This document shows, in pieces, positions 7,783-14,037 of a stretch of 15,267 bases of DNA. The position numbers were made by a program, and so were the translations under genes. The notes beneath the pieces are model-generated. The model worked only from the letters and a program-made list of their open reading frames with translations, was not told the DNA's origin and did no database searches. The stretch is taken from contig DAOVMU010000009.1 of assembly GCA_030630585.1 (NCBI GenBank), positions 1 through 15,267 on the forward strand, written 5' to 3'. Position 1 is the stretch's first letter; the number at the start of each line of letters is the position of its first letter. This stretch comes from Candidatus Bathyarchaeota archaeon (lineage in GTDB: Archaea > Thermoproteota > Bathyarchaeia > Bathyarchaeales > Bathycorpusculaceae).

Positions 7783-8405
7783 TTCAGCACCGCACCTCTC
7801 ATAGTGCTGTTGTAGATTTCCAGAATATCCTTCATCCACGTGCTAGATTTTGGTGCAATCACCTTTATCTTATCCATTGGAACTCTGTATACCCTAGTTA
7901 CTTCATCTCGCATCCATTCAGATTTCACAATCACTTTCTTGGCTTCATACAAACCCAGCCACTCTATGCTTTTGATGGCCATGTTGAAGGGATAGTTTGC
8001 CCCATGCGAGCGGTGTTCTTCCAAGCTTTCAACAGAATAAATAAAAGGTAGGTTAAACGCTTTTTTTAAGGTGACCGCAGCTTGTATGAAATGCCAGTCG
8101 TGCACATCCATCAGGTCTATTTGTTTATTTGCGTTGTAATAGATGTTGGCTGCCGCTCTTTCAACCTCTTGGTTTAGGGTGAGAACCCATGTGAGAACGC
8201 CTATGTGTGTTCGAACAGGGTTTGTCACTCTGTAAGTCTTGATGCCTTCCGGTTCCTCGTGTTGCCCCGTTAAGAAATCATGATAGGTCACCACATTGGT
8301 TTCCACATTTTTTTTGGCAAGCTGTACAGTGAGTTCTTTTACATATCCTGCAAGTTGTCCAACGATTCTCGGTGGAAATTCCCAAGATAAAACTATGACA
8401 TGCAT
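7779..8405 (-). CDS. Stand-alone N-terminal half of a GT-B glycosyltransferase
   Basis: A 208-residue protein that covers only the first Rossmann domain of a GT4/GT5-like transferase. Seen: WEFPPRIVGQLAG at 8-20, MDVHDW at 99-104, KVIVKSEWMRDEV at 157-169 (the usual end of the acceptor domain), and DKIKVIAPKSSTW at 178-190, aligned with DKLVMIPNGVN of the downstream GT4. It stops close to the domain hinge. The donor-side features (GRLxxEKG and E-x7-E) are absent, so alone it should not bind a nucleotide sugar in the normal way. The second loop glycine is replaced by Q. Start ATG 8405 has GGGA 5 bases upstream; ATG 8408 and GTG 8432 are alternatives, the last overlapping the preceding gene. 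The stop overlaps the GT4 start as GTGA. It could be a partner subunit, an acceptor-binding protein or a decaying duplicate. Confidence 0.82.
   Translation of the reverse strand: MHVIVLSWEFPPRIVGQLAGYVKELTVQLAKKNVETNVVTYHDFLTGQHEEPEGIKTYRVTNPVRTHIGVLTWVLTLNQEVERAAANIYYNANKQIDLMDVHDWHFIQAAVTLKKAFNLPFIYSVESLEEHRSHGANYPFNMAIKSIEWLGLYEAKKVIVKSEWMRDEVTRVYRVPMDKIKVIAPKSSTWMKDILEIYNSTMRGAVLK
8365..8386. repeat. 22-base direct repeat, copy 2 (in half-GT)
   Basis: Identical to 7730-7751, 635 bases away in the same orientation. It encodes the WEFPPRI codons of the half-size transferase. Confidence 0.9.
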
Positions 8406-8415
8406 CATTTTCCCA

Positions 8416-8685
8416 CTAGGTGAAAAGCGCACAGACCTTTATTATTCCCCGGCCTGTCAGAAAATACCGTTTCTTTCCTTCGTTGTCCATGAAGCTTTCG
8501 ACGTGCCCCTCCAAGCCATAATTGTCAAGGATTTGTTCCACTTCAGTTAAGTTGAGCTGCATAACTCGTGCAAGTTCTTCGCTTCTTCTTGCCAGGTCTG
8601 GAGCTGTTGCACATAGGTTATGTAACGTTCGCAAAATTTTTTCTGAGATTGGTAGTTCCTCTCTCAATATTTCCACCTGAAGCAT
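8416..8685 (-). CDS. Small winged-helix-like putative regulator
   Basis: An 89-residue protein that looks like a winged helix-turn-helix DNA-binding domain. Helical stretches at 13-25 (ISEKILRTLHNLC) and 29-42 (PDLARRSEELARVM) are followed by LNLTEVEQILDNYGLEGHVES at 45-65, which reads as the recognition-helix region, then a wing-like KKRYFLTGRGIIK at 71-83. This order is common in archaeal one-domain regulators, but I cannot name the family. A TATA box directly upstream puts the expected start site at or next to the ATG, so translation may be leaderless; there is no good ribosome site. It lies between GH57 and the half-GT, 11 bases before the latter, and is a candidate regulator of this cluster. 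Confidence 0.72.
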   Translation of the reverse strand: MLQVEILREELPISEKILRTLHNLCATAPDLARRSEELARVMQLNLTEVEQILDNYGLEGHVESFMDNEGKKRYFLTGRGIIKVCALFT

Positions 8686-8700
8686 TCACAGTAACTTAGG

Positions 8701-8711
8701 TTTTTATAAAG
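8701..8711 (-). promoter_or_regulatory. Internal TATA box for the wHTH-halfGT-GT4 transcript
   Basis: On the minus strand this reads CTTTATAAAAA, a near-ideal archaeal TATA element, in the 40-base gap after the GH57 stop. Its centre lies about 21 bases before the ATG at 8685, so transcription should start at or within a few bases of the initiation codon. Confidence 0.6.
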
Positions 8712-8725
8712 GCAGTGTAGAACAT

Positions 8726-10270
8726 TTAAAAGTATTTAGTTGCTTGAATTTGCTGGCTTAGTTTTTTGAAATTTTCCTTAACGACCTTGAGCATTGATTT
8801 CCTAAATTTCTCTCCCTTCAGCCTCGAAAGCCTTACTCTCTTCAATTCTTTCGCTAATGCCTTATCACGAAGCGAAATACCCGCCCATTTTTCGAAGTCC
8901 CGACGGCGACTGTGAAATTCTATGGATTTTATGTTGACTTTTTGGAGAGCGTTTAAGAGTCCTTTTAGGGTCCATGCCATTGTTCCTGTATAATGATTGT
9001 CGCCTACACCTGTGTAGAACAGGAATGGTTCGTTGGCAGCTATTGACGCAAGTTTTATTCTGTTTTCAAAGTCAAATATAGCTGATTGGGCTGTTACGTA
9101 GGCGTCTACTGGATAGTTGAAAGGACTGAAGTAGGAATGAACTTCGCCTGGCCCACCACCTGAGGTGAACATGTAATAGAGATGGTCACTTGTTTGGAAA
9201 TATCTCCATATTCTCAAAAACTCTTCATCTTCCGTTTCTTTCACAATGGGTTCAAGCTTCCTCACAGATGTGTAATAAGCCCATTGCATTGTGTTTCCAA
9301 GCCAACAACTTGCATCTCTTTCCAGATCAGCCCATGAAACAGTTCCGCCCAGCTCAGGAACATCAATCTCTCCAGCCGACGCATACTTTTCTACAACTTC
9401 AGAGGGTGTAGCCATGTGAAGATGCCGCCATTTCAAAATATACACTGGTAAATGTTTAAGAAACTCATGTATACCAGTTTCAGGCCAATGGTGCTCCCCG
9501 AAGGTTTCGTAATCCGGAAAGATGTTAACGCATTGACCTGACGTTGCTGCCAGCCAACCTGCATACTTCTCTGCGGTCAGCGGCCATTCGCTCCACCATC
9601 TCGCAGAAAATCGGAAACCTATGTCATCTGTCAACTTGTAATTTCTCAACAGTATCTTGATTTTCTTACAGCCTTTGGGCGTATAGAGGTAATTCGGCGA
9701 TTTTCCATGCAGTATTCTTTCCACACCTTCAGTGAAAATTCCCTTGTAACCCATTTTTTCGACGGTCTTTCCTATGGCATTGTTGTAAAGCAGTTCAGTA
9801 TTCTCAAAAACCTTAGGCGTATAGCCCAGCAAATCCTTCATTGTTTGATGATGCATTTTCACCTGTTCAATGAACTCTCCTCTTCGGGAGTATAGACTTG
9901 CCAGAGAATGATAATAGGTTTGGCTCAGAAATTCCACACAACCAGTTTCAGCGAGTTGCCTGAAGGATTCCAAAACGTCCTTGTTAAAAACTTCACACTG
10001 TTCCAAGAAAACCCCGGAAATACTGAATGAAACTCGGACTTTTCTTCTCTCTCTTTTATGCTCATCGATTAAGTCAAGCAGTATCTGGTTAGATGGAAAA
10101 TAACATTTTTTACATGTTCTCTCAAAAACTCCTCTATTCACCGCATCATCAAAATAGTAGTTAAAGAGTTTCTCCTTTTTCAAACGCTTTAACATCTTGT
10201 TTTCCCAAAAGACATCCCGTCTTAACCTATGCGGCTGATGAACTTCAACCACAAATACGATATCTGTCAA
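8726..10270 (-). CDS. Glycoside hydrolase family 57 (alpha-amylase-like)
   Basis: Predicted intracellular GH57 enzyme acting on alpha-1,4-glucan. There is no signal peptide. 514 residues. Conserved regions appear in order: HQPHR at 11-15 (region 1), EFLSQTYYHSL at 113-123 (region 2), FENTELLYNN at 155-164 with the likely nucleophile E159 (region 3), FPDYETFGEHHW at 251-262 with the likely acid/base D253 (region 4), and SDHLYYMFTSGGG at 361-373. The ENTEL and DYETFGEH forms resemble archaeal alpha-amylases of this family rather than branching enzymes. The C-terminus is helical and strongly basic. The start is TTG 10270, giving the family-typical N-terminus running straight into EVHQPHR. First gene of the carbohydrate cluster. 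Hydrolase and 4-alpha-glucanotransferase activities cannot be separated from motifs alone. Confidence 0.9.
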   Translation of the reverse strand: MTDIVFVVEVHQPHRLRRDVFWENKMLKRLKKEKLFNYYFDDAVNRGVFERTCKKCYFPSNQILLDLIDEHKRERRKVRVSFSISGVFLEQCEVFNKDVLESFRQLAETGCVEFLSQTYYHSLASLYSRRGEFIEQVKMHHQTMKDLLGYTPKVFENTELLYNNAIGKTVEKMGYKGIFTEGVERILHGKSPNYLYTPKGCKKIKILLRNYKLTDDIGFRFSARWWSEWPLTAEKYAGWLAATSGQCVNIFPDYETFGEHHWPETGIHEFLKHLPVYILKWRHLHMATPSEVVEKYASAGEIDVPELGGTVSWADLERDASCWLGNTMQWAYYTSVRKLEPIVKETEDEEFLRIWRYFQTSDHLYYMFTSGGGPGEVHSYFSPFNYPVDAYVTAQSAIFDFENRIKLASIAANEPFLFYTGVGDNHYTGTMAWTLKGLLNALQKVNIKSIEFHSRRRDFEKWAGISLRDKALAKELKRVRLSRLKGEKFRKSMLKVVKENFKKLSQQIQATKYF

Positions 10271-10429
10271 TACGTTTGCCCCTGTATCCTTTTATCAGTT
10301 TGACATTATTTCTGATTTGCTATTCCAAGATGCAACAGCGCGAAAGTTTATGTTCGATTCTGATGCAGGATTCATAATCTATTTATCCCCCACCCCCTGC
10401 TTCTCTCTTTACAACAAAGGTGAATAATC
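10271..10429. promoter_or_regulatory. Divergent promoter region between GH57 and the NucS-like gene
   Basis: For the plus strand, TCTATTTATCC around 10378-10388 is TATA-like and sits about 47 bases before the ATG at 10430. A pyrimidine-rich run and AAGGTGA at 10417-10423 (6 bases before the ATG) follow. For the minus strand, GGGG about 8 bases before TTG 10270 may be the ribosome site; no clear TATA box was picked out. Confidence 0.45.
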
Positions 10430-11116
10430 ATGTCAATCGAAAAAATTGGCGTTGAGAGTAAACAAGAGTTAGAGCAGATGATAACGAAAGAAATGAGCCA
10501 GATCGAAAAGGGATTAACCGTGGTCTGCAGTCATGTTCCAGTAGACGACAAAACATCTCTGGACATTTTGTGCCATGACAACAATGGACAACTCGTGGTT
10601 CTGCAGTTGAACGTCAAGGAAGACGACAACATGTTGCTACAAGGAATTCAAAGCGTGGATTACGTAGACAAGTTCAAGTCATTTTTGAAAGCCACCTACA
10701 ACAAACATAAAATCAACGATGAAGAGAATGCACGATTAGTTTTAATCGCGCCTTGCTTCTCAGAAACCCTACGTCATGCTGTTGAACATATGCAAGGAAT
10801 ACGTGTCGATCTTTATGAGTGGGAATACATAAGACTTGGAGACCATAAAGGCCTCCGCCTTCAACCCATTTTCACTTGGAAGCCAACAGAAAAGCCTAAA
10901 GAAGAAAAGAAGGAAACAAAGCCAACAGAGAAAAAGCGTGAACCAAAACCAGAAAAGAAACAAGAAAAAGCGCCTGAAAAGAAGAATGAGCCTAAACCAG
11001 AACCGCAAAAGGAAGAGTATCCCAGGTTCCAATTACCAGCAGAAAAGTCAGAAGAAAAAGAACCGCAACCAGAAAAGAAGAAAGAGACGCCGAAAAGGAA
11101 GCTAAGACTGTTTTAG
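10430..11116 (+). CDS. NucS/DUF91-like PD-(D/E)XK-fold protein with degenerate active site and charged tail
   Basis: 228 residues with a good ribosome site. The first 150 follow the pattern of NucS/DUF91-type nuclease domains: ELEQMITKEMSQIEKGL at 13-29, a core strand with D45 (SLDILCHD), a strand LVVLQLNV at 55-62 where active relatives have (V/I)E(L/V)K, then GIQSVDYVDKF at 72-82 in place of the usual Q...Y helix, and LVLIAP at 103-108 with VDLYEWEYI at 126-134. At the catalytic positions it has Q59 and N61 instead of E and K, so nuclease activity is doubtful. Residues 151-228 are a low-complexity K/E/P tail with PEKK-like units, surely disordered, ending in KRKLRLF. Possible roles are DNA or protein binding; none is proven. 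The transferase remnant follows after 72 bases. Confidence 0.75.
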   Translation: MSIEKIGVESKQELEQMITKEMSQIEKGLTVVCSHVPVDDKTSLDILCHDNNGQLVVLQLNVKEDDNMLLQGIQSVDYVDKFKSFLKATYNKHKINDEENARLVLIAPCFSETLRHAVEHMQGIRVDLYEWEYIRLGDHKGLRLQPIFTWKPTEKPKEEKKETKPTEKKREPKPEKKQEKAPEKKNEPKPEPQKEEYPRFQLPAEKSEEKEPQPEKKKETPKRKLRLF

Positions 11117-11178
11117 GATTGGCTCTGCAACACTGTAGCTCGCATCGCAAAGAACGCTATTCGTGAAGTGGATTAGTG

Positions 11179-11204
11179 AGGTACCTATTTGAGGATAGGT
11201 TCCT
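11179..11204 (+). promoter_or_regulatory. Hairpin enclosing ribosome site and TTG start of the GT remnant
   Basis: AGGTACCTAT at 11179-11188 pairs with ATAGGTTCCT at 11195-11204 at nine of ten positions around a 6-base loop. The loop begins with the TTG start codon and the 5' arm holds the GAGGT ribosome site. In RNA this would hide the initiation region. Confidence 0.5.
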
Positions 11205-11578
11205 TTGTTTGGGAGTACCCACCTAGCGCGCGCCGAATAGTAAGCTTGGAAGCGATGTCGATGGCGAAACCACTGGTTGTAGGCGCGCACAATGTAGTAG
11301 GTTTTAGAGAGCAGGTTGTGCCGTCTGGACCAGACAAGAACGGTGTACATGTGAATGGAGGAAATTCAGCTGACATTGCTTGGAGTATAAAAGAAGTCTT
11401 GTGCGATTCTGAAAGGGCCAAGAGATGGGGTGAAAACGGCAGAAAACGGGTCCTGCAGTACTTTACATGGAGAAAAGCAGCAGAACAAACACTCCGAATT
11501 TACGAGATGCTCCAACATCTGCAAGAACAGCAAGAAAGTGGAATAGTTGACTTGATTGAAACACTAAAGCACGAGTAG
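11189..11578 (+). CDS. Glycosyltransferase remnant: N-terminus joined in frame to C-terminal end
   Basis: An open 129-codon frame whose first 12 residues, MRIGSFVWEYPP, are a standard GT-B glycosyltransferase N-terminus. From about residue 16 it becomes the C-terminal end of such an enzyme: RIVSLEAMSMAKPLVVGA, FREQVVPSGPDKNGVHVNGG, ADIAWSIKEVL, and RVLQYFTWRKAAEQTLRIYE. The second E of the E-x7-E motif is kept in LEAM and the first is lost. Roughly 270 central residues are therefore missing without a frameshift. The TTG start has GTGAGGT about 6 bases upstream and a T6 tract follows the stop, so expression signals remain. It cannot be a working transferase. It is either a relic, a small repurposed protein, or an assembly artefact. 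The GCGCGCGC run at 11226-11233 lies at the junction. Confidence 0.75.
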   Translation: MRIGSFVWEYPPSARRIVSLEAMSMAKPLVVGAHNVVGFREQVVPSGPDKNGVHVNGGNSADIAWSIKEVLCDSERAKRWGENGRKRVLQYFTWRKAAEQTLRIYEMLQHLQEQQESGIVDLIETLKHE

Positions 11579-11584
11579 TTTTTT
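11579..11584 (+). terminator. T6 tract after the GT remnant
   Basis: TTTTTT follows the TAG stop immediately. Oligo-T tracts are sufficient terminators in many archaea. Confidence 0.45.
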
Positions 11585-11703
11585 GAAAAATCTCTTTGCT
11601 TTGTTAATCGTTGCTTTGCAGTCTAGATTTAGACATGACCATAGAGTAAAGCATTGTGCGAACGCGCAAAATCGAAAGAAAGGATTTAGGGCCTACCATA
11701 CCT

Positions 11704-11719
11704 AAATCAAGATTGATTT
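11704..11719. repeat. Inverted repeat AAATCAA-GA-TTGATTT
   Basis: Two perfect 7-base arms around a 2-base centre, in the 241-base gap between the GT remnant and the methyltransferase, about 70 bases upstream of the methyltransferase TATA-like box. The form suits a dimeric regulator's operator. Nothing else in the gap was recognised. Confidence 0.4.
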
Positions 11720-11787
11720 TGGAAAAACAATTTTGACTATTTCGCCTGGGTGAAAGCTTGCTTTGGAAGCGAGATACAGGAAACAGA

Positions 11788-11793
11788 TTTAAG
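11788..11793 (+). promoter_or_regulatory. TATA-like element of the methyltransferase gene
   Basis: TTTAAG lies about 30 bases before the ATG at 11820, which would place the transcript start only a few bases before the start codon. AAAGGA is also present just upstream of the ATG. Confidence 0.35.
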
Positions 11794-11819
11794 TCTTAAG
11801 CTTTTTCTTAAAGGATTCC

Positions 11820-12503
11820 ATGCACAAAGGTACCTATTATAAGGAGAAGCTTTCAGCTAATAAACTCGTTAGATGTTATGAAACAGCTCCTCCAAGAATT
11901 AAACAATATCTTGACGCTGAAATCCGATTCGTCATTTCTAATCTTCAGGGTACAGGTTTGGTTCTCGAGCTTGGATGTGGCTATGGTAGAGTTATGAAAG
12001 AAGTGTCACAGTTTGTTTCATGGATTGTTGGAAATGACATTTCAAAGGAAAGTCTGGAACTCGCAGGCTCATATATGGAAAGTTGTCAAAACTACACTGT
12101 GTTTCTGATGGATGTATCTCACATGTCATTTCGTTCATGTATTTTTGACGTTGTGTTTTGCATTCAAAACGGCATATCCGCATTCGGAGTCAATAAAAAA
12201 CGTCTCATCGCCGAATCCATAAGGGTGACAAAGGATAATGGAATCATTCTGTTTTCTAGCTATTCTCCGAAAATATGGCATGCTCGTCTAGAATGGTTTA
12301 GAAGACAATCGCAGTTTGGTCTTATAGGTGAGATAGATGAAGAGAAAACCTGTGATGGAACAATCGTGTGTAAGGACGGTTTTAGAGCCACTACAGTAAA
12401 CGGTGACCAACTTATCGAGTTGTTCAACGAATTCTATTTGAAAACGTCTGTCATCGAAGTAGACGAATCCAGCATTTTCTGCAAAGTCGTTAAAAAGAAT
12501 TAG
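11820..12503 (+). CDS. Class I SAM-dependent methyltransferase
   Basis: Predicted Rossmann-fold methyltransferase using S-adenosylmethionine, 227 residues. Seen: motif I VLELGCGYGRV at 48-58 (glycine-rich SAM loop), the acidic post-I position in GNDIS at 71-75, DVSHMSF at 98-104 (adenine-side acidic residue), FDVVFCIQNGISAFG at 109-123 as motif IV, and the IRVTKDNGIILFSSYSP stretch at 134-150. The N-terminal 40 residues are helical and probably form a cap over the substrate. The form resembles small-molecule or lipid/quinone-type methyltransferases more than rRNA or DNA ones, because no target-specific motif such as NPPY is present. The start has AAAGGA close upstream. It stands alone between the GT remnant and the convergent PGK gene, so context gives no substrate. 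Confidence 0.88.
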   Translation: MHKGTYYKEKLSANKLVRCYETAPPRIKQYLDAEIRFVISNLQGTGLVLELGCGYGRVMKEVSQFVSWIVGNDISKESLELAGSYMESCQNYTVFLMDVSHMSFRSCIFDVVFCIQNGISAFGVNKKRLIAESIRVTKDNGIILFSSYSPKIWHARLEWFRRQSQFGLIGEIDEEKTCDGTIVCKDGFRATTVNGDQLIELFNEFYLKTSVIEVDESSIFCKVVKKN

Positions 12504-12769
12504 CCTATCATTAAGGTTGCACATAACTTAGGATGGCAGATGGTCTGGTAGAAGTTGTATTTGAATGTGCCAGCCTATTCGCGCCACTTGACTTATTACG
12601 AAAAAGCTTTTCTTTCAGCGACAAAAGAACTAAGCTCTTCTTCAAGTAAAGCTTGAAACTTCAATGACATGCTCTAAACGGTTACCCTGCAGCACCTCAG
12701 AGCAAGTCATCACGAGCTTCTCCTGTTTAATTGACAAAATAAATCATACACAAAAAAATGGAAAGGGGG
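12504..12769. other. Convergent intergenic spacer
   Basis: 266 bases between the methyltransferase and the convergent PGK gene. I see no gene, RNA or repeat family in it apart from the oligo-T tract on the PGK side. Confidence 0.5.
12752..12758 (-). terminator. T7 tract downstream of PGK
   Basis: On the minus strand seven consecutive T residues begin about 12 bases after the PGK stop. This is a typical archaeal oligo-T terminator for the GAPDH-PGK transcript. Confidence 0.55.
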
Positions 12770-13999
12770 TTAAGAGTTTCGGGCTGCTGCTTTCTCAAGT
12801 GCAGTAACGCCAGGTAGTTTTTTTCCCATCAGAAATTCTGTCAGCGCTCCGCCTGCTGTGCTCATGTAAGAGATTTTGTTGGATAGCTCAAGCTTCTGTA
12901 AAGCTGCCACTGTGTGACCGCCACCTGCAAGAGAGAACCCTTGCGAATTCGCGACTTCCCCGAAGATTCTCTTTGTTCCAAAGACGAAATCGCTTTTTTC
13001 ATAAACTCCCATTGGTCCACTGACCACTATTGATTTCGCGTTCCCTATGATCTTAGCATAGTTCTCAACAGTTTTTGCTCCAACATCGAGGATCGGATAG
13101 TTTGTTGGCAGTTCGTCAACGGAAAGCTCTTTTCTTCCACCGTCCACTTCCACAGCTATGTCCAAGGGAGCTTTGATTTCCTCAGGATACCTCTGCATAA
13201 GCTCTTGTATGCCTGGCACTATACGCATAAGCTCTTTTCGCTGTAAGAAATCAACGTTTGGTTTGCCAAGGTCGAAGCCCCTTGCCACTAGGAATACGTG
13301 GCCAGCAACTCCACCCGTAAGCACATAATCTGCTACGCCATTGTCCAATACGTATTTTGAGATTTCAAGAGAATCATCAGCTTTTGCTCCTCCAAGAATA
13401 AACACGCAAGGCTTCTCTGGATTCTCCAACACTTTTCTAAGAGATTCCAGCTCCCTCTCCATTATACGTCCTGCAACACTCGGCAGAACAGCTGTGAAGC
13501 CTACAATTGACACGTGAGCTCTATGTGCTACGGCAAAGGCGTCATTAACAAACAAGTCTGTCAACGGTGCGAGTTTTTGCACCATCTCGGTCTTTGCATG
13601 CTCTTCAGGTGTTCCCTTGTTCCGTTCGTCGGCGAAATTCCTAACGTTTTCTAACACAATCACCTCGCTGTTTTGCAGCTCTTTGATGGCTTTTTGGACT
13701 TTTTCTCCGAAAATATCATTGGTATATTTTATGCGTTTACCTAAAACTTTGCTCAAGATTACAGCGTGTTGCTCCAGTGAAGTGAAATCGGGTTCGCCAG
13801 GTCTACCTTGATGCGCCAAAATCACAACTTTTGCGCCTTTCTGAACTAGTTCTTTAATGGTTGCTTCACCGTGTGTTCTAATCCTTGTTTCGTCGAGTAT
13901 TTTTTTCGTTTCCATGTCTATGGGAGAGTTGAAGTCCACTCGAACAAGAACTGTTTTTCCTTCTACGGCCACGTCGTCCAACGTTAACAGTTTGAGCAT
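12770..13999 (-). CDS. pgk: Phosphoglycerate kinase, archaeal type
   Basis: Converts 1,3-bisphosphoglycerate plus ADP to 3-phosphoglycerate plus ATP, reversibly, in the cytoplasm. 409 residues, as expected for archaeal PGK. Landmarks: VLVRVDFNSP at 17-26, the substrate-binding AHQGRPGEPDFTSLEQHA at 62-79 (the archaeal form of the HLGRP motif), VLENVRNF at 115-122, VNDAFAVAHR at 151-160, LGGAKADDSLEI at 202-213, the hinge and nucleotide region SGPMGVYE at 327-334, AGGGHT at 358-363 and the final STAGGALTEFLMGKKLPG at 380-397. The ATG at 13999 has GTGAGGA immediately upstream. It follows GAPDH by 38 bases and uses that enzyme's product, so the pair is almost certainly one operon. Confidence 0.96.
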   Translation of the reverse strand: MLKLLTLDDVAVEGKTVLVRVDFNSPIDMETKKILDETRIRTHGEATIKELVQKGAKVVILAHQGRPGEPDFTSLEQHAVILSKVLGKRIKYTNDIFGEKVQKAIKELQNSEVIVLENVRNFADERNKGTPEEHAKTEMVQKLAPLTDLFVNDAFAVAHRAHVSIVGFTAVLPSVAGRIMERELESLRKVLENPEKPCVFILGGAKADDSLEISKYVLDNGVADYVLTGGVAGHVFLVARGFDLGKPNVDFLQRKELMRIVPGIQELMQRYPEEIKAPLDIAVEVDGGRKELSVDELPTNYPILDVGAKTVENYAKIIGNAKSIVVSGPMGVYEKSDFVFGTKRIFGEVANSQGFSLAGGGHTVAALQKLELSNKISYMSTAGGALTEFLMGKKLPGVTALEKAAARNS

Positions 14000-14037
14000 A
14001 TCCTCACTTTCTCAACAACTCGGATCCCTTAGTTATA

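Noticed and set aside
7783..7839. N-terminal extension of the GT4 protein to 421 residues
   Set aside because: The extra residues overlap the half-GT coding region and resemble no transferase N-terminus. GTG 7782 with the GTGA overlap is more natural.
10769..11105. Long open frames on both strands over the K/E/P-rich tail of the NucS-like gene
   Set aside because: They are by-products of the purine-rich repetitive coding sequence. Their products are low-complexity F/L/W or K/R/Q strings.
11226..11289. Two GCGCGC runs (11226-11233 and 11284-11289) as a recombination or restriction-site signature
   Set aside because: They are unusual in this AT-leaning DNA, but two short runs inside coding sequence are too weak to support a functional claim.
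7779..11578. Half-GT and GT remnant as two pieces of one split glycosyltransferase
   Set aside because: They lie on opposite strands about 3 kb apart, and the remnant carries its own N-terminal residues, so they are not halves of a single gene.
11179..11838. 11-base repeat AGGTACCTATT at 11179-11189 and 11828-11838
   Set aside because: Repeats of this length are expected by chance in 15 kb, and the two copies lie in unrelated contexts.
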